Shown: one piece after another, positions 7,352 through 9,317 of the stretch
Numbering within the stretch: position 1 is the stretch's first letter
How the letters are laid out: every line of letters begins with the position of its first letter
Assembly (NCBI GenBank): GCA_905210415.1
Contig: CAJLWM010000069.1
Coordinates: 1 to 9,317 of the forward strand
Direction of reading: 5' to 3'
Length of the DNA stretch: 9,317 nt
Source of the DNA: an uncultured Prevotellaceae bacterium
GTDB lineage: Bacteria > Bacteroidota > Bacteroidia > Bacteroidales > Muribaculaceae
Notes under the pieces: generated by a model
Databases searched by the model: none
What the model was told of the DNA's origin: nothing
What the model saw: only the letters and a program-made list of their open reading frames with translations
Position numbers and translations under genes: made by a program

Positions 7352-8887
7352 TTATTCTGTTACAATGCTCACCGTCCAACCTTGGGCTTGTGCAAATTTG
7401 ATAATGAAATCTATGTTGTACTTGTTCCACCACGTCAAAACTTTGTACTTAACGCCATCAGATGAGGTTAATTCTGAGCCGAAACAAGACGTAAAGCTAC
7501 CTGTAATATTTTCAGAACGAGCTAAAACGCCCTTGTATCTGTATTTGTTTTCAACAGTATCATCAAATGCCAAGTCGCTTTGCAGCTCTGCAAATGTCTT
7601 GTCGGAATGTTCGTTGATATACTTCATCACAATATTATATCCAAGGTTTTTCTTGGATAGTCGTGATTCGCCGTCAAACGAATACTTAGTGTAGTCTATC
7701 ATATTTCCATTCTCATCTTCGTCTACTACTATAGGAGCATCTTCATTGGGCTTAATATTTTCCTCGCCAACCACACCGACCAAGAAATTTCTGATTGCTT
7801 TGACATTCACATTATTATCGTTGTCGTAGAAAGCATCAAAGCAGATTTCGGCATTTTCATCTTCGCTTACTTTGAAAAGAGAAATATCTCCGTCCTTAAA
7901 TACATCGTTCCACAAGTAGAACAGGACTTTGCCCACAAACTTATCTTCAGCAATTACATCGCTATCTTTTGCCGGCTTGCAGAAGAAGTACCCAAGTTTC
8001 TTGTCATCGCTATTTGTTTCCTTAGCGATGCGTTTGTTTATCTCCTCTACAAACTTCCACCAGTCGCAGCATTCATTGCCACACTTTATCTTCCAACCCT
8101 TGCCGGCATCTGCGATTTTCACATATCTCCAATCCCAACGGCGCTTAAAAGCGGAATCGATAGGGAACAGGCTCTGGTCGCTGGTATTCATAGTTGCCCA
8201 TATATAAAGATTGTTGGGAAGCAGCAACACACGACCATTTTTAATGTCAGCGGACAAAGTTTCACCATAATTGCTTGTGTATTCGTCCACCTCACTATCC
8301 ACTGCCAACTCATTTTCAAGTGCATACTCTCCACCATCGGCAAACGCTGCTTTTATTTCGTTTTTCAAGTCAGAGTCTGCTTCTATTGGATATGTAGAGA
8401 AGCCATTGTCGCCTCTGTCGAGAAGCTGAAATAGGTCACCGAATATCTGAGCGCAGTTACCCCGGTTGATTTCCTCAATTACCAAGAATTGTGGCTCTGT
8501 CGTTTCACCGACCTTTGCGTATTTCTGCCATGCGCCAAGATATGCTTTCAGAAATGCTTGCTTCACGTAAGTATAAACGATACGTTCTTCTTGCACACCT
8601 TCAACAATATGCCCCGACAAATCCCTTAAAGCTACCGTTTGCATTGTCGGCTTGTAAGCCCCTACAAATGTTGAATAGTCGCTGTCCGGGTGAAACGTGG
8701 TGCGGATTGTGGAATATCCTTTGGTGATGTTATTTACATCAAACGACTTGCCCGTTCCAGGCGCACCATAATAAATCTGCTGATAAGGATAATTGCCCAA
8801 AAATACTTTTTTTGATGGTCTTACTCCTTTAAGCAATTCATTTATTGCATCTATATCTCTTTTAATGTCTTTATCGTAAACGCCCAT
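7352..8887 (-). CDS. McrB-like AAA+ GTPase subunit of a restriction system
   Basis: The protein has 511 residues. Seen directly: Walker A GAPGTGKS (41-48), Walker B FLVIEEINR (134-142), the McrB signature MNTSDQ (233-238), where the NTxD element confers GTP over ATP preference in McrB, and the arginine-rich FKRRWDWRYV (247-256) expected of the arginine finger/sensor region. These identify a McrB-family ring GTPase that translocates DNA and stimulates a nuclease partner. Only about 35 residues precede Walker A, so the N-terminal modified-DNA-binding domain of E. coli McrB is absent. A C-terminal domain from about 396 (KYSFDG, then a helix, then TFAELQ, ending with a WWNKYNIDFIIKFAQ segment) resembles a module I recall at the C-termini of several restriction-associated proteins; I cannot name it firmly. 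The gene sits 1 bp after the upstream ORF and 4 bp before the nuclease gene. Confidence 0.88.
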   Translation of the reverse strand: MGVYDKDIKRDIDAINELLKGVRPSKKVFLGNYPYQQIYYGAPGTGKSFDVNNITKGYSTIRTTFHPDSDYSTFVGAYKPTMQTVALRDLSGHIVEGVQEERIVYTYVKQAFLKAYLGAWQKYAKVGETTEPQFLVIEEINRGNCAQIFGDLFQLLDRGDNGFSTYPIEADSDLKNEIKAAFADGGEYALENELAVDSEVDEYTSNYGETLSADIKNGRVLLLPNNLYIWATMNTSDQSLFPIDSAFKRRWDWRYVKIADAGKGWKIKCGNECCDWWKFVEEINKRIAKETNSDDKKLGYFFCKPAKDSDVIAEDKFVGKVLFYLWNDVFKDGDISLFKVSEDENAEICFDAFYDNDNNVNVKAIRNFLVGVVGEENIKPNEDAPIVVDEDENGNMIDYTKYSFDGESRLSKKNLGYNIVMKYINEHSDKTFAELQSDLAFDDTVENKYRYKGVLARSENITGSFTSCFGSELTSSDGVKYKVLTWWNKYNIDFIIKFAQAQGWTVSIVTE

Positions 8888-8888
8888 T

Positions 8889-9224
8889 TTACAAAATAAT
8901 TTGTGTGAAAATTTTATCCGATGGATTTGTTAGTTTTGATTCGTTGGTGCTGACCTTTTGGATTAGCCCTGATTCTTCAAGAAAACTTCTAAGATATGAA
9001 TAACATGTATTAGGTAATTTGTCGCCTTTTTCATTTACAAATTCAATCTCGTCAATTTCCTTTTTATTCTGTCTTATTTTATTTATTGCATCTTCGAGCG
9101 ACAAATCTTCTTCAATACAATGTAAAGCAAATAGAAACTCATTCCAATTTAAAATTGGAAGCTCTTTCAGTAGTTTTAATGCAATCCACATATTGTGGTT
9201 TTTATATTCAGGATTATTAAACAT
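8889..9224 (-). CDS. Small ORF, possible C-terminal fragment of an AlwI-like restriction endonuclease
   Basis: From the ATG at 9224 the ORF has 111 codons; an AGGAAGG-like ribosome site lies 10 nt upstream. A TTG at 9230 is an alternative start. The frame stays open to 9275, and the extra residues (IKQNAQKEGLL before RMFNNP) read naturally into the ORF as if it were the tail of a longer protein, but in-frame stops occur at 9276-9278 and 9312-9314. The sequence suggests a winged-helix-like domain: NMWIALKLLKEL, NEFLFALHCI, then LPNTCYSYLRSFLEESGLIQ, typical of a helix pair and recognition helix. The NEF...EDAINKIR pattern is reminiscent of C-terminal parts of AlwI-type restriction enzymes, but this is a weak recollection. 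It is the first visible gene of the operon; its stop is 1 bp before the GTPase start. It could be an intact small DNA-binding partner or a decayed gene. Confidence 0.4.
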   Translation of the reverse strand: MFNNPEYKNHNMWIALKLLKELPILNWNEFLFALHCIEEDLSLEDAINKIRQNKKEIDEIEFVNEKGDKLPNTCYSYLRSFLEESGLIQKVSTNESKLTNPSDKIFTQIIL

Positions 9225-9317
9225 TCGCAAAAGACCTTCCTTTTGTGCATTTTGCTTAATGCTAATTAGGGATATTCAGTTAATGGCCTCAAACGCACTT
9301 AGGGAGAATGGCTAAGA

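Noticed and set aside
6943..7401. 152-codon plus-strand ORF opposite the nuclease gene start
   Set aside because: Antisense to a well-supported gene; hydrophobic and His-rich composition without a recognisable domain.
9019..9315. 98-codon plus-strand ORF at the right edge
   Set aside because: Ser/Phe-rich antisense of the small island ORF; it ends before the window edge and shows no domain. Its last part could belong to some element at the edge, but nothing supports that.
1..9317. CRISPR array, tRNA or rRNA genes
   Set aside because: No regularly spaced repeats, cloverleaf or rRNA-like sequence was seen on either strand.

Overview
The window looks like a chromosomal segment from a Bacteroidales bacterium, perhaps near Prevotella or Muribaculaceae. 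The reasons are the gene order DHH phosphoesterase, DUF4827-type lipoprotein, phosphoglucosamine mutase; the weak or absent Shine-Dalgarno sequences; and a good match to the Bacteroidetes promoter form TTTG-N19-TAnnTTTG at 3385-3415. The genus is inferred; there is no rRNA marker here.

Positions 1-2958 are housekeeping DNA on the plus strand. They hold the 3' part of an NrnA-like oligoribonuclease/pAp phosphatase gene, a short lipoprotein gene 22 bp later, and a complete GlmM gene for peptidoglycan and LPS precursor synthesis. A strong hairpin without a T-tract lies between the lipoprotein gene and the mutase gene. A convincing intrinsic terminator at 3041-3086 closes the unit.

Positions 2959-3446 carry no intact gene. 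They hold the terminator, a 62-codon minus-strand open stretch that looks like the 3' remnant of a lost gene (3161-3349), and two overlapping candidate promoters pointing right. This looks like the seam between the core chromosome and an accessory island; the DNA to its right is visibly more AT-rich.

Positions 3447-9317 form a defence-type island with two converging units. The plus-strand unit is a two-gene toxin-antitoxin-like module: a RelE/HigB-like protein followed 7 bp later by an ImmA/IrrE-type zinc peptidase of the HigA-antitoxin class whose N-terminal DNA-binding region looks eroded. The minus-strand unit, read from 9317 leftward, has a 111-codon ORF that may be the tail of a broken restriction-enzyme gene, a McrB-like AAA+ GTPase, and a LlaJI/McrC-like PD-(D/E)XK nuclease, spaced by 1 bp and 4 bp. 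In McrBC and LlaJI systems the AAA+ ring moves DNA and activates the nuclease partner. No DNA methyltransferase is visible, so the system is either modification-dependent (type IV-like) or its methyltransferase lies beyond position 9317.

The most interesting points are the uncharacterised C-terminal domains on both the GTPase and the nuclease, where target recognition may reside because the GTPase has no N-terminal reader domain; the broken-looking first gene; and the relic gene in the junction.
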